64,000 bases of DNA from the NCBI GenBank assembly GCA_020631815.1, contig JACKGW010000003.1, forward strand, positions 62,001 through 126,000, read 5' to 3'. Position 1 is the stretch's first letter. Every line of letters starts with the position of its first letter. Below are positions 1-8,641 of the stretch, piece after piece. A program made the position numbers and the translations under genes. The DNA is from Planctomycetota bacterium. Lineage in GTDB: Bacteria; Planctomycetota; PLA2; JAEUHO01. The notes under the pieces are model-generated. The model saw only the letters and a program-made list of their open reading frames with translations. It had not been told where the DNA came from and searched no databases.

Positions 1-43
1 GCCTTGGCAACCGCTCCCAGGCATGCGTCCAACCGGTCAGCGC

Positions 44-496
44 TCACGGGCGAGACAGGTAGCTCATTCGGCCGCCGTCGGAGAGGACGAGGGCATCGCC
101 GTCGCGAGCGAGGGTGTCGACGCTCGTGTGCGTGCCCGGGATCACGCTACCGTCCAGCGTCATGACCGAGAGCTCGACCGTGGACGCAGTCGCCACGGCG
201 GTGCCCGCCAGGGTGTGCGTCGTGGAGCCGCGTCGCACCTCGAGGCGCCACGCGCCATTCCCTTCGATCTCCAGCGCGTACGCGGACGCCGCAAAGACCT
301 CGCGCAGTCGCGCGTCCCGTTCGGCTCGAGCCGAGGGCGTGATGGAGCTGGCGGGGATGGCGTCGATCGTGCGATCGAGATCAATCGCGTAGACACCTGC
401 GACGGCGGCCAGCTCGTCGGGCGTGACGCCGCCCCCACCGTCCGACGAACCACAGCCGGCGAAGCAGGTCAGCGCGATGGCGAGGGCGAACCTCAC
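44..496 (-). CDS. small lipoprotein, unknown function
   Basis: A 150-residue protein starting at GTG (base 496). The start overlaps the TGA of the upstream glycosidase gene as GTGA, with GAGGAG a few bases before it, so the two are probably translationally coupled. The N-terminus is a short hydrophobic stretch ending in a lipobox (LTCFAGC, Cys15) followed by Ser/Asp/Gly residues, which predicts a lipid-anchored periplasmic protein. The rest is a mixed alpha/beta sequence ending near SDGGRMSYLSRP. I do not recognise the family. By context it may assist or be exported together with the glycosidase. The start choice over longer in-frame options rests on the lipobox and the ribosome site. Confidence 0.75.
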   Translation of the reverse strand: MRFALAIALTCFAGCGSSDGGGGVTPDELAAVAGVYAIDLDRTIDAIPASSITPSARAERDARLREVFAASAYALEIEGNGAWRLEVRRGSTTHTLAGTAVATASTVELSVMTLDGSVIPGTHTSVDTLARDGDALVLSDGGRMSYLSRP

Positions 497-2391
497 GGGA
501 GCTCCTCGTCGGCCAGAACCGCCGTGTGGCTGGCGGGCGCGGCGCCGTCGCGGACGAAGGCCGCCTCGGTTTCGACGGCTTCCCAGAGGAGACGCGTGAC
601 GTGCGACGGCGTGACGCGCGCAGGGACGACGACGCTGCAGGCCCCGAGGCCGACGTTGCCGTCCGCGTCTTGGGCCCGTACCCCCACGAGGTACGAGCGC
701 CCCGGGGAGGAAGGGACTGCAGGCGACAGGGCGAGCGCCGAGGGTGCCGAGAAGGTGGCGGGAACCGCAGGCAGCAGATCGTCGGTCGCGACCAAGAGCG
801 TGCAGTCGACGTCTGCGGTCGCGTCCTGACCGTCGGATCGGGCCACCGAGAGCCCGACGTCCACCAGGGCTCCCGCATCCGGGCGCAGGATCCACGTTGC
901 CACCTCACAGGTGACGCTCGGCGGCTCGAAGGCCTCGCGCACCGCGGCCAGCGTGTCTCGCGTCACGTCCCCGAGGGAGCCGTCCTCGTAGGCCAGGATG
1001 TTCAGCGTGAACGTGCGTGGCATGTACGTACGGATCGTGGTTTCGGTCGTCGCTGCGTTCCAGACAGGGGGACGAATCACCCAGTCAGGCGAGTCGATGG
1101 CCCAGGTGCGACCGTCGCCGTAGATGAAGTAGCCGTGCGGGAACATGCCCTTGCACTCGCCGCCGACGTACAGGTCCTGCTCGTCCAGCGGGATGAGCGC
1201 GCTGTTGTCGTAGCGCATGCTGGCAAACCCCTCGCCGGCTGCCAGCTCCTGGAACTCGGTGAGGCGCGGGAAGATGTAGTTGTTCCAGGTGACGAGCCGG
1301 TTCGGGTTGCCGGCACGTGCGGCGGTGGCCATGCGCTCGAACGGCGCGGGGTAGTACACGATGCCGTCGTCGAACCACCAGCCGTCCAGGCGCGAACCGT
1401 AGCGCTGCCCGATCTCCGTGATGATCGACTCCCACGTGTCCACGAAGGTCGTCTTGTCGTCCTCGTCGAAGCCCTGTTCGGCCCACCACGCGGGATCGCC
1501 GTGACCGACGTGGTAGTAGAGGACGAGACGGATGCCACGGGCATGCAGGCGATCGGCGATCTCGCCGATCAGATCGCGTTCACTCGTGCGCCCGGGGAGC
1601 ACCGCGTCCACGGATGCGAGCGGCGCCGCGATGTAGTACGTGGCCCACGAGGTTGCCAAGAGCAGGTAGTCGGCGCCCGTGTCCGCGACGGCCGCCACGA
1701 ACGCATCGACGTCGAAGTCCCGCACCTTGTCGGCCCACGCCTTCCTGGCGCCCGTGGGTGGATAGGACCACTCCCCCCAGACCACGCCCACGCCGTACTT
1801 CGCCCGCTGGAACCAGTCGTCCTTCGAGCGAGCCGCGGCGGCGCGGTCACGAAGGCCGGGCGCCGCTGCAACCGGCACGAGTTCGATCGAGAGCAGCTCC
1901 AGGGTGCTGGCCGCGTCGGCCCCCAGGGTCAGCGCGATCGTGCTCGTACCCGAGGGCAGGTACAGCGGCGCCTCGAACGTCGCGCGCTGCCAACCCTGCT
2001 CGGACAGCATCAAGAAGGAGGCGCCAAGCCCGCTCGACAGCTGGAGCTGGGTGCCGATCGGCCCGGAGACGAGCAGTGTGCACTCGTAGGACGTCGCCTC
2101 CGGCGCCGCCACCTGCCACGACCACGCCTGCGAGGCCAGCGCCCAGCCGCTGCCCCAGGAGCGCTTGGGCGCTCCCAGACTACGGATGGTCAGCGTGTCG
2201 GTGCGCTCGGCCCGATCTGCCATCAGGTACGTGATGTCTGCCGTCGCGAGGGGGACGGGAACCTCGCCCGTCTGGGGCGCGGCCTGCGCGAAGGGGAATC
2301 CCGTCGCGAGCAGCAGGAGGGCGGCGGCCACGATCCGCCCTGCCACACGGTTGTGGCGGGTGCGGTGTCCTGGGTCCAACCTGCCTTGCAT
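493..2391 (-). CDS. secreted GH29-type alpha-L-fucosidase-like glycosidase
   Basis: A 632-residue protein with a signal peptide (hydrophobic core about residues 18-36, cleavage near AQAAP). An N-terminal beta-rich region (about 45-175) resembles a carbohydrate-binding module. A TIM-barrel follows, with features of GH29 alpha-L-fucosidases: WFQRAKYGVGVVWGEWS near 193-208, RLVLYYHVGH near 289, and DGWWFDDG near 336-343. In GH29 enzymes the Asp of the WFD motif is the nucleophile. The C-terminal third looks like an Ig-like accessory domain. The likely role is removal of fucose or a related deoxysugar from polysaccharide outside the cytoplasm. The substrate cannot be read from sequence. It overlaps the downstream lipoprotein gene by 4 bases. 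Confidence 0.8.
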   Translation of the reverse strand: MQGRLDPGHRTRHNRVAGRIVAAALLLLATGFPFAQAAPQTGEVPVPLATADITYLMADRAERTDTLTIRSLGAPKRSWGSGWALASQAWSWQVAAPEATSYECTLLVSGPIGTQLQLSSGLGASFLMLSEQGWQRATFEAPLYLPSGTSTIALTLGADAASTLELLSIELVPVAAAPGLRDRAAAARSKDDWFQRAKYGVGVVWGEWSYPPTGARKAWADKVRDFDVDAFVAAVADTGADYLLLATSWATYYIAAPLASVDAVLPGRTSERDLIGEIADRLHARGIRLVLYYHVGHGDPAWWAEQGFDEDDKTTFVDTWESIITEIGQRYGSRLDGWWFDDGIVYYPAPFERMATAARAGNPNRLVTWNNYIFPRLTEFQELAAGEGFASMRYDNSALIPLDEQDLYVGGECKGMFPHGYFIYGDGRTWAIDSPDWVIRPPVWNAATTETTIRTYMPRTFTLNILAYEDGSLGDVTRDTLAAVREAFEPPSVTCEVATWILRPDAGALVDVGLSVARSDGQDATADVDCTLLVATDDLLPAVPATFSAPSALALSPAVPSSPGRSYLVGVRAQDADGNVGLGACSVVVPARVTPSHVTRLLWEAVETEAAFVRDGAAPASHTAVLADEELP

Positions 2392-2400
2392 GCGCGGATG

Positions 2401-2994
2401 CTACGGGCGCAGCGCTGCTGGGCCCATCGCGATCGCTGCCGCCATCGCCATCCGGTGGTCCTTCTGCCAGGGGGCGCCCAACTGCTTGCCTGCGGCGGCA
2501 ATCAGGTCGTCGATCGTCTCGCGGCCGAGGGCGCCTGCGGCCCTGTCGAACACGGTCTTGGCCTCGTACCAGGCGACCTTCCAGCCACGTGCGGTCGCGG
2601 CCTCGGCGAGGGCGTGGCGGAACATCACGGTGTCGGCCACGCACTGTGCTCGGTAGTCGGCAAGACATCCTTCGACGGTGTCGGGGAGTGGCGGGCACGC
2701 GCGCAGGGCAATGGCGCCGACGGGCGCTTCCACGTCGTGCGCCAGGGCCTCGAGCGCTTGGGCGGCGCAGCGCATGGCGGAGGCCCGCACCTTCTCCACC
2801 AGGGCCAGCGCGTCCCCCACGGGCAGCTTCTGGCCCTCGTGGTGGTGAGGCAGCACGGGGAGGCCCTCGTCCACCAGCTCGACGCGCCGACGGTCGAGCA
2901 CCGTCGCGTCGGGTCCCACGGTCACGAGGACGGCCCAGCCGGCGTGGTCGGCCACGCCCACGGCAGCGGTGGAGCGCTTGGACGGCTTCGACAT
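2401..2994 (-). CDS. conserved protein of unknown function
   Basis: A 197-residue soluble protein with no signal peptide or membrane segment. The start region reads AVGVADHAGWAVLVTVG, which resembles the first strands of an RNase H/actin-like fold, but I cannot place it in a named family. A conserved-looking block sits near RGWKVAWYEAKTVFDRAAG. The C-terminus (QKDHRMAMAAAIAMGPA) is helical. It lies 9 bases upstream of the glycosidase in the same direction and is divergent from the methyltransferase on its other side. Codon use and GC match the neighbours. Confidence 0.7.
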   Translation of the reverse strand: MSKPSKRSTAAVGVADHAGWAVLVTVGPDATVLDRRRVELVDEGLPVLPHHHEGQKLPVGDALALVEKVRASAMRCAAQALEALAHDVEAPVGAIALRACPPLPDTVEGCLADYRAQCVADTVMFRHALAEAATARGWKVAWYEAKTVFDRAAGALGRETIDDLIAAAGKQLGAPWQKDHRMAMAAAIAMGPAALRP

Positions 2995-3073
2995 GAAGGG
3001 CCCCCGGACGTGGAAGAGCGAGCGTTCTACAATGGCCGTCGCCGACGCAAACGCTCGGCAACCGGGAGGCCCG

Positions 3074-3907
3074 ATGTCCCTGGACGATGTGCTGGTTGGC
3101 CACTACGGCGAGGGCGGGCTCCTGGCGTCGATCGAGGCGGGCTTGCGAGCGATGGGCAAGACGCCTGGGCGGCTCCAGATCGACGACTTGGCACCCGTCG
3201 ACGAGTTCCACATCGGAGGTCGGCAGGCCACGACGCTGCTCGGCCAGCACCTGGCGGTGCAGCCGGACATGGCGCTGCTCGACGTGGGGTGTGGCATCGG
3301 AGGCCCCGCCCGCTTCTTCGCCACCACGTTCGGCTGTCGCGTGACGGGTGTCGATCTGACGCCGGAGTACATCGACGTCGCGCGTGCGTTGACCGAGTGG
3401 ACGGGATTGTCCGCGCAGGCCGGCTTCGATGTCGGGAGCGCCCTCGACATGCCCTTCGAGGACGCTTCCTTCGATCGGGCCACGCTCTTGCACGTAGGCA
3501 TGAACATCGAAGACAAGGCCGGTTTGGCCCGCGAGGTGTTCCGCGTGCTTCGTCCGGGAGGGCGTTTCGGCGTCTACGACGTCATGCGCCGCCAGACAGG
3601 CGCGATCGAGTACCCCGTGCCGTGGTCGTCGCTTCCCACCACGAGCTTCGTGGACACGCCGGAGACGTACCGACGTGCCCTGACCGATGCGGGGTTCGAG
3701 CTGGTCGAGGAACACGATCGCCGCGACCTGGCCGAGCAGTTCGTTGCGGCACTCCTCGCGCGGGCCGCGGAGGGTGGCGGTCCTCCGCCTCTCGGCCTGC
3801 ACGTGCACATGGGCAAGGAGGCGCCGCGCAAGATCTCGAACATGGCGGCGGCGGTGCGAGCGGGCATCATCGGGCCCATGGAGATCGTCGCGGCCAAGCC
3901 CGGCTAG
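3074..3907 (+). CDS. SAM-dependent class I methyltransferase
   Basis: A 277-residue Rossmann-fold methyltransferase. Motif I is LLDVGCGIGGPARFF, followed by VTGVDLTPEYIDVARALTE, and then LRPGGRFGVYDVM in the methyltransf_11 region. This matches the UbiE/sterol/tocopherol-type group, so a small-molecule or lipid substrate is likely, but it is not identifiable. The ATG at 3074 was chosen because GGGAGG lies 6 bases before it. Longer in-frame starts at 2969 and 3032 lie over or upstream of the promoter-like TACAAT at 3028-3033. It is divergent from the unknown gene at 2401-2994. Confidence 0.85.
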   Translation: MSLDDVLVGHYGEGGLLASIEAGLRAMGKTPGRLQIDDLAPVDEFHIGGRQATTLLGQHLAVQPDMALLDVGCGIGGPARFFATTFGCRVTGVDLTPEYIDVARALTEWTGLSAQAGFDVGSALDMPFEDASFDRATLLHVGMNIEDKAGLAREVFRVLRPGGRFGVYDVMRRQTGAIEYPVPWSSLPTTSFVDTPETYRRALTDAGFELVEEHDRRDLAEQFVAALLARAAEGGGPPPLGLHVHMGKEAPRKISNMAAAVRAGIIGPMEIVAAKPG

Positions 3908-3917
3908 CTCGGCCCCG

Positions 3918-4703
3918 CTACTCGGACGTCGTCGGCTCGTCGCGGGGAGTGATCACGGGGCCGGGAGCGGGCGTGCCCTCGGGAAGGCGCCGCTCGCGGA
4001 GCTCCCAGGTGGGCAGCTCGAGGTCTTGCCAGTTGCTGCGCGTCAGGCGCTGCGGGTGGACGTCCCACGGGACGCGGTACGCCCACACGGTGATGGCCGG
4101 GCCGGGGAGCGGGACGAAGCGCGTGCGGTCGGCGCCGATGCCGTCCTTGCGGTAGTTGCGCGACTCGAGGATGTAGGGCTTGGACGGCACGCCCCAGTCG
4201 CCGCGCTCGTCGCGCACCTGGAGGCGCCCCACCGTCAGCGTGACCTGCACCACGATGGCACCGGCGCTGAAGCCCTGGTCGAGCAGGCAGTAGTCCTTGT
4301 GGTTGTCGAGCCAGATCGTGCGCCCGGACGGACCCACGGCCCAGTACTCGAGCGTCGTCTTGGTCTTGGAATTGGGCGAGGACTTGCCGTCGGGCCACGT
4401 CTTGAGGTCGACGAACTGCTCGGAGACGTCGGCCTTGATCCAGAGCGCTTCGCGGGCGTGCTCTTCGAGGAGCTCCTCGGGCAACCAGTAGTAGTGGTTG
4501 AGGTAGTACCAAAGGCGGCCGCCCGCGCCCGCGTAGAAACTGCGCTGCGAGCCGCGCGGGACGAAGCCGCCGGGCCCGTCCTTGCCGCCGGGGCTGACGC
4601 CGGGCGCGGCAGCGTCGGTCGGAACCACGACATCCTCGGCCCGGGCCCCCACGACGAGGCCGAGCAGGAACGCGAGGCAGAGGACCGTGCGGCGACCTCC
4701 CAT
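3918..4703 (-). CDS. secreted protein of unknown function
   Basis: A 261-residue protein whose start at 4703 gives a clear signal peptide (MGGRRTVLCLAFLLGLVVGARA, 22 residues with the core Leu-rich). The mature part has a Gly/Pro-rich entry, an aromatic block (GRLWYYLNHYYWLPEEL), and beta-rich stretches such as TLEYWAVGPSGRTIWLDN. A second half with VTLTVGRLQVRD suggests an Ig- or late-competence-like beta sandwich. No catalytic motif is visible. It is convergent with the methyltransferase (10-base gap) and co-oriented with the DUF523 gene upstream (55-base gap). Confidence 0.7.
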   Translation of the reverse strand: MGGRRTVLCLAFLLGLVVGARAEDVVVPTDAAAPGVSPGGKDGPGGFVPRGSQRSFYAGAGGRLWYYLNHYYWLPEELLEEHAREALWIKADVSEQFVDLKTWPDGKSSPNSKTKTTLEYWAVGPSGRTIWLDNHKDYCLLDQGFSAGAIVVQVTLTVGRLQVRDERGDWGVPSKPYILESRNYRKDGIGADRTRFVPLPGPAITVWAYRVPWDVHPQRLTRSNWQDLELPTWELRERRLPEGTPAPGPVITPRDEPTTSE

Positions 4704-4758
4704 GCTCGTGGGAACGCACGCGCCCGCGCGGCGCAACGGTATTCCGCGAGGCGAGTGC

Positions 4759-5403
4759 TCAGCGCACGCGGTAGGGCGCCGGCAGGTGCTCGCGAACCCA
4801 GGCCGTCTCGTGGTGGTCCAGGGCGCCCGGGTCGGGAGCATGCCCTGGCTCTACGCGCGCGTGCAGCACCTCGAGCGTGCGCCGGTCGCGCTGGCTCACG
4901 ACGGGGATGCCATGGCGCATGAGCAGGGCGGTGGCGACCCCGGCCCCGCGCTGGTAGCGACGGTCCGGCACGAGGCGGCAGCCATCGCTGATCACCTGCG
5001 AGCCGCAGGCGCCGCTCATGTCGAGCAGCACGGCGAACAACACGCCGGCCTCCTGCGCGCGGGCGAGCATGGCGCGCGCGCCGCGGAGCATGCCGTCGGT
5101 CAGGTCGGTGCCGTGCTCGTCGAGCACGCGGGCACGGCCGTCCAACACGTCGAAGCCGTCACCCCCGTGGATGTCGGGCATGCCGCGGGGCGTCCCGATG
5201 CCCGTGTCCTCGGGGCAGAACGGAACGGCCTTCACGCGGGGCGAGCGAACGAAGGCCGGCAGGCCCGCCGGCAGCCCCATGTCGGTGCCGTCGACGCCAC
5301 AGGCCCAGCCGAGCATGCAGCCGCTCACCAACACGGGCCACGGATGCGCTTCGGTGGGCGCAGGCCATGCGGCGATCAGCTCGTGGTGATCGACGAGACG
5401 CAC
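4759..5403 (-). CDS. DUF523 family protein
   Basis: A 214-residue protein with the DUF523 signatures: an N-terminal VLVSGCMLGWACGVDG (usually VSxCLLG), CPEDTGIGTPR (usually CPEvxGGLxxPR), and MSGACGSQVISDG (usually dxSPSCG). The conserved cysteines suggest a metal or iron-sulphur site, but the biochemical role of the family is not settled. The start is GTG at 5403. It lies 9 bases downstream of bcp in the same direction, so the two are probably cotranscribed. The C-terminal 40 residues (ALDHHETAWVREHL) extend beyond the usual core. Confidence 0.8.
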   Translation of the reverse strand: MRLVDHHELIAAWPAPTEAHPWPVLVSGCMLGWACGVDGTDMGLPAGLPAFVRSPRVKAVPFCPEDTGIGTPRGMPDIHGGDGFDVLDGRARVLDEHGTDLTDGMLRGARAMLARAQEAGVLFAVLLDMSGACGSQVISDGCRLVPDRRYQRGAGVATALLMRHGIPVVSQRDRRTLEVLHARVEPGHAPDPGALDHHETAWVREHLPAPYRVR

Positions 5404-5412
5404 GTGGCGTGG

Positions 5413-5880
5413 CTACGCCTCGTCCTTCAGCGCCGCGAGGACCTCGGCCGGATGCTCGGCGGCCTTGCGCACGAGCGGCCAGTGCTTCTTCACCTTGCCG
5501 TCGGGGCCGATCCAGACCGTGCTGCGGATCACGCCCATCACCTTCTTGCCGTACATCATCTTCTCGCCGTACGCGCCGTAGGCCGTCAGCACCTTCCGCT
5601 CCGGATCGGCCAAGAGCGGGAAGGGAAGATCGTGGGCTTCGATGAAGGCCACGTGTCGCTCCGGCTTGTCCGGCGAGATGCCCACGAGGGCGGCGCGACG
5701 CTTCAGCTTGGGCCACAGGTCGCGGAAGGCGCAGGCCTCCTTCGTGCAGCCCGGCGTCATGTCCTTGGGATAGAACCAGACGACCACGTCGCGACCGGCG
5801 AAATCGGCCAGCGCGACTTCGCGCCCCTTGGCGTCGGGCAGCCGGAACGCCGGCGCCTTCTTGCCCACTTGGATGCCCAT
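5413..5880 (-). CDS. bcp: thioredoxin-dependent thiol peroxidase (Bcp/PrxQ)
   Basis: A 155-residue peroxiredoxin. The peroxidatic Cys sits in WFYPKDMTPGCTKEACAF and the resolving Cys five residues later, the CxxxxC arrangement of the alpha2-type PrxQ subgroup. FPLLADPE and the YGVIRSTVWIGPDGK-like region (GVIRSTVWI) are also typical. It reduces hydrogen peroxide and organic hydroperoxides in the cytoplasm, using thioredoxin. Length equals the family norm. The start ATG has a GGGAGGAG site about 10 bases upstream. Divergent from the kinase cassette. Confidence 0.95.
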   Translation of the reverse strand: MGIQVGKKAPAFRLPDAKGREVALADFAGRDVVVWFYPKDMTPGCTKEACAFRDLWPKLKRRAALVGISPDKPERHVAFIEAHDLPFPLLADPERKVLTAYGAYGEKMMYGKKVMGVIRSTVWIGPDGKVKKHWPLVRKAAEHPAEVLAALKDEA

Positions 5881-5918
5881 CGAACCGGCTCCTCCCGCCC
5901 GCAGGATGCGGAGGCCGG

Positions 5919-6037
5919 ATCCTACCCGTCAGACCCCGGAGCGGGGCGGCCCCCGGCTACACTTCGGGCCGAGCGCGGGACCGGAGGGGTACCCGTGCCA
6001 GCCGACGTCCGTCGGGCAGGCGGGAGAGGATCCAGAC
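5919..6037. promoter_or_regulatory. divergent promoter region, bcp / kinase cassette
   Basis: This gap between the two divergent genes holds a -10-like TAGGAT on the minus strand (5924-5919, toward bcp) and a -10-like TACACT on the plus strand (5958-5963, toward the kinase gene). No convincing -35 was seen for either. A Shine-Dalgarno-like GGGAGAGG (6022-6029) precedes the chosen GTG at 6038. Confidence 0.35.
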
Positions 6038-8641
6038 GTGGCCGGTGAAGGCCCCCAGTCCGGCCATGAGGTCGTCTTCGAAGGCGTCCTCCTGCGCGAT
6101 CGCTACCGCGTGGACCAGAAGCTGGGCCAGGGCGGGATGGCGAGCGTGTACACCGCCACCGACACCGAGCTCGGCCGCAAGGTCGTGGTCAAGGTGCCGC
6201 TCGGCCACGTCATCCGCGGCGAGGGCTTCAAGGAGCGCTTCGAGCTCGAGGTGAAGGGGCTCGTCGACACCGAGCACCCCCACGTGGTCTCCATCCTCGC
6301 CCGCGGCGACTACCGCGGCATCCCGTACTTCGTCATCCAGTTCCTGCGCGGCGGGTCGCTGGAGGACCGCATCGGCCAGCGGCCCGAAGAGCCGCGTGAC
6401 GTGCTGGGCTGGCTGCCGTACATCGCCGACGCACTGGACTTCATCCACGGCAAGAACATCGTCCACCGCGACGTGAAGCCCGCGAACATCCTCTTCGACG
6501 AGTCGGGCAACGTGTTCTTGTCGGACTTCGGCGTGGCCAAGGCCTTGGGCCAGGACTCGGCGCTCACCTCCGTCGGCTTCACGGTGGGCTCCCCCCACTA
6601 CATGGCGCCCGAGCAGGCCACGGGCGGCGACGTCGGCCCGGCGTCGGACCAGTACGCGCTCGCCGTCACCGTCTACGAGAGCCTGGCGCAGACGCTGCCC
6701 TTCGACGGGACGAACCCGCTCGAGATCCTGGTCAAGAAGGGCAGCCAAGACCCCAAGCCGCTTCGGGGCATCCGCGACATCCCCGCCGCCGTGTCCGACG
6801 TCGTGCTGCGCGCGCTCGCCCGCGAGCCGTCCGAGCGCTGGCCCTCGTGCACGGCCTTCGCCGAGGCCTTCGAGGCCGCCGTCTGGACCAGCGACACACA
6901 CGCCACGCCCGGGGCGCGTACGCCTGCTGCGCCCGCTCGCAAGACGATGGGCGGATCGCTTGACATCAGCGGGCTCACGCTGCTCGGCCACTACAAGGTG
7001 GGCAAGCGCCTGGGCAGCGGTGGCATGGGCACCGTGTACGAAGCCGAGGACACCGACCTCGGCAAGACGGTCGTCATCAAGGTGCCCCATCCGCGCCTCC
7101 TGCTGGAGCGCGGCTTCCTCGATCGCTTCGAGCGCGAGATCACGCAGCTGCTGCGGCTCGAGCACCCGAGCATCGTGCGCGTGCTGGCCCGCGGCGAAGT
7201 GGACGGCTTCCCGTTCTACGTGCTCCAGCACCTGAAGGGCGGGTCGCTGTCCGATCGCCTCAAGCAGGCCCCGGATCGCCAGCAGTCCGCCGAGGACGTG
7301 CTGCCCTGGTTCGAGGCCACGGCCAAGGCACTCGACTTCCTGCACTCGCGCGGGCTCATCCACCGCGACGTGAAGCCGGGCAACATCCTGTTCGACGAAC
7401 ACGACCACGCCTTCCTGAGCGACTTCGGCATCGCCAAGGCCCACGGCGAGCAGGACACGCGGCTCACCACCACCAACACCGGCGTGGGCTCACCGCGCTA
7501 CATGGCGCCCGAGCAGGCCGGCGAGAAGTTCGAAGGCCGCGCCGACCAGTACGCCCTGGCCACCACCGTCTTCGAGGCGCTGACCGGGCGCGTGCCGTTC
7601 CCCGACGGCACGGCGCTCGAGATCATGATCAAGAAGATGCAGGAGACGCCCCCGGCGGTGGGCGACTACGTCAAGGGACTGCCCGACGGCGTATCGGACG
7701 CCATCCGGCGCGCGCTCTCCGGCGATCCGGACAAGCGCTTCCCCACGTGCCGTGCGTTCTTCCTCGCGTTCAAGCGCGCCCTGCGCGGTGAGGACCTCGC
7801 TTCCAAGCGTCCGGCCGTCGCGCCCCCTGCGGCGGCTCCGCCTGCCCCGGTCGCCCCCGCCGCGCCTACCCCGCCTCCCGTCGCCAAGCCGCTCGCCACC
7901 GCGCGGGCCACGCCGCCGCCGGTACGCACCACGGGCACGCGACCCGGAACGCGTACGGGCACGCGAACGACCTCTCCTCGCACGCCGCAGGCCGACCGCT
8001 CGATGGGCGTCACGGCCGCGCAGGCTGCAGCACCGGTGGCACGTCGCAAGGTGGCCGCCATTGCCGTGAGCGACGTCGGCTTCGTCGTCGCTTTCTTGCT
8101 GGTGGCCGCCCTCGCGCGGCTCGGCCCCTGGGTGCGCTTCGCGCTGCCCCACGAGCTGCTTGCCAACCTTGGCGCGGACACGGCAACGATGCTCTTCGCC
8201 TGGGGCGTGCCGGCCGTGGTGCTCGCCCTGGGCCACGGCATCTTGCTGCAGCGCCGCGGCGTGGCGCCGCTCTGGGCGTTCGCCCTGGCCACGCTCAGCG
8301 GCGCGGCGCTGGCGATCCTGCTGCTGCTCTCGGGCGTGCAGGTCCTCGGCGCGGACGTGCCGTTTCATCCCCTGGGTGCGCTCGCGAGTCTCGTGGCGGG
8401 CGCCTCGCTCGGTTTCTGCCAGTGGCTCGTGTTCGAACGGCGTCTGGATGCTCCGCTTCGCTGGTGGGGTGCGACGGCACTGGGCACGGCAGTCGGGGGC
8501 GCGTTGATCGAGTGGGGTCCTGCCCGCGGCGACGCGCTGTACGCCACGGTCGTCGTGGCCGGCTTGCTCACGGGCGGCCTGCAGTGGCTCGCCTTGCGTC
8601 GCATGACCGCCGGCACGGCGCAGCAGGGAGGTCGCTCATGA
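6038..8641 (+). CDS. double Ser/Thr protein kinase with membrane domain
   Basis: An 867-residue protein with two complete Hanks-type kinase domains in tandem (about 20-285 and 315-575). Each has a Gly loop (LGQGGMASVY; LGSGGMGTVY), an invariant Lys (VVVKVPL; VVIKVPH), an HRDVKPxNILFDE loop (His at about 143 and 442) and DFG (about 163 and 462). Both therefore look active. A Pro/Ala/Thr linker (about 590-690) leads to several hydrophobic helices (about 695-850), so the kinases face the cytoplasm. The GTG at 6038 was chosen for its GGGAGAGG site and because earlier codons lie in the promoter. The stop overlaps the next start as ATGA. It is the only apparently active kinase of the three-gene cassette. 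Confidence 0.88.
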   Translation: MAGEGPQSGHEVVFEGVLLRDRYRVDQKLGQGGMASVYTATDTELGRKVVVKVPLGHVIRGEGFKERFELEVKGLVDTEHPHVVSILARGDYRGIPYFVIQFLRGGSLEDRIGQRPEEPRDVLGWLPYIADALDFIHGKNIVHRDVKPANILFDESGNVFLSDFGVAKALGQDSALTSVGFTVGSPHYMAPEQATGGDVGPASDQYALAVTVYESLAQTLPFDGTNPLEILVKKGSQDPKPLRGIRDIPAAVSDVVLRALAREPSERWPSCTAFAEAFEAAVWTSDTHATPGARTPAAPARKTMGGSLDISGLTLLGHYKVGKRLGSGGMGTVYEAEDTDLGKTVVIKVPHPRLLLERGFLDRFEREITQLLRLEHPSIVRVLARGEVDGFPFYVLQHLKGGSLSDRLKQAPDRQQSAEDVLPWFEATAKALDFLHSRGLIHRDVKPGNILFDEHDHAFLSDFGIAKAHGEQDTRLTTTNTGVGSPRYMAPEQAGEKFEGRADQYALATTVFEALTGRVPFPDGTALEIMIKKMQETPPAVGDYVKGLPDGVSDAIRRALSGDPDKRFPTCRAFFLAFKRALRGEDLASKRPAVAPPAAAPPAPVAPAAPTPPPVAKPLATARATPPPVRTTGTRPGTRTGTRTTSPRTPQADRSMGVTAAQAAAPVARRKVAAIAVSDVGFVVAFLLVAALARLGPWVRFALPHELLANLGADTATMLFAWGVPAVVLALGHGILLQRRGVAPLWAFALATLSGAALAILLLLSGVQVLGADVPFHPLGALASLVAGASLGFCQWLVFERRLDAPLRWWGATALGTAVGGALIEWGPARGDALYATVVVAGLLTGGLQWLALRRMTAGTAQQGGRS

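Noticed and set aside
526..4155. A 1209-codon open frame on the plus strand across several minus-strand genes.
   Set aside because: It is antisense to genes with clear families, has Arg/Gly/Ala-dominated composition typical of GC-rich non-coding frames, and no domain.
5413..5880. Promoter with both boxes for bcp.
   Set aside because: A -10-like TAGGAT is present but no -35 at 16-18 bases; listed only as low-confidence.
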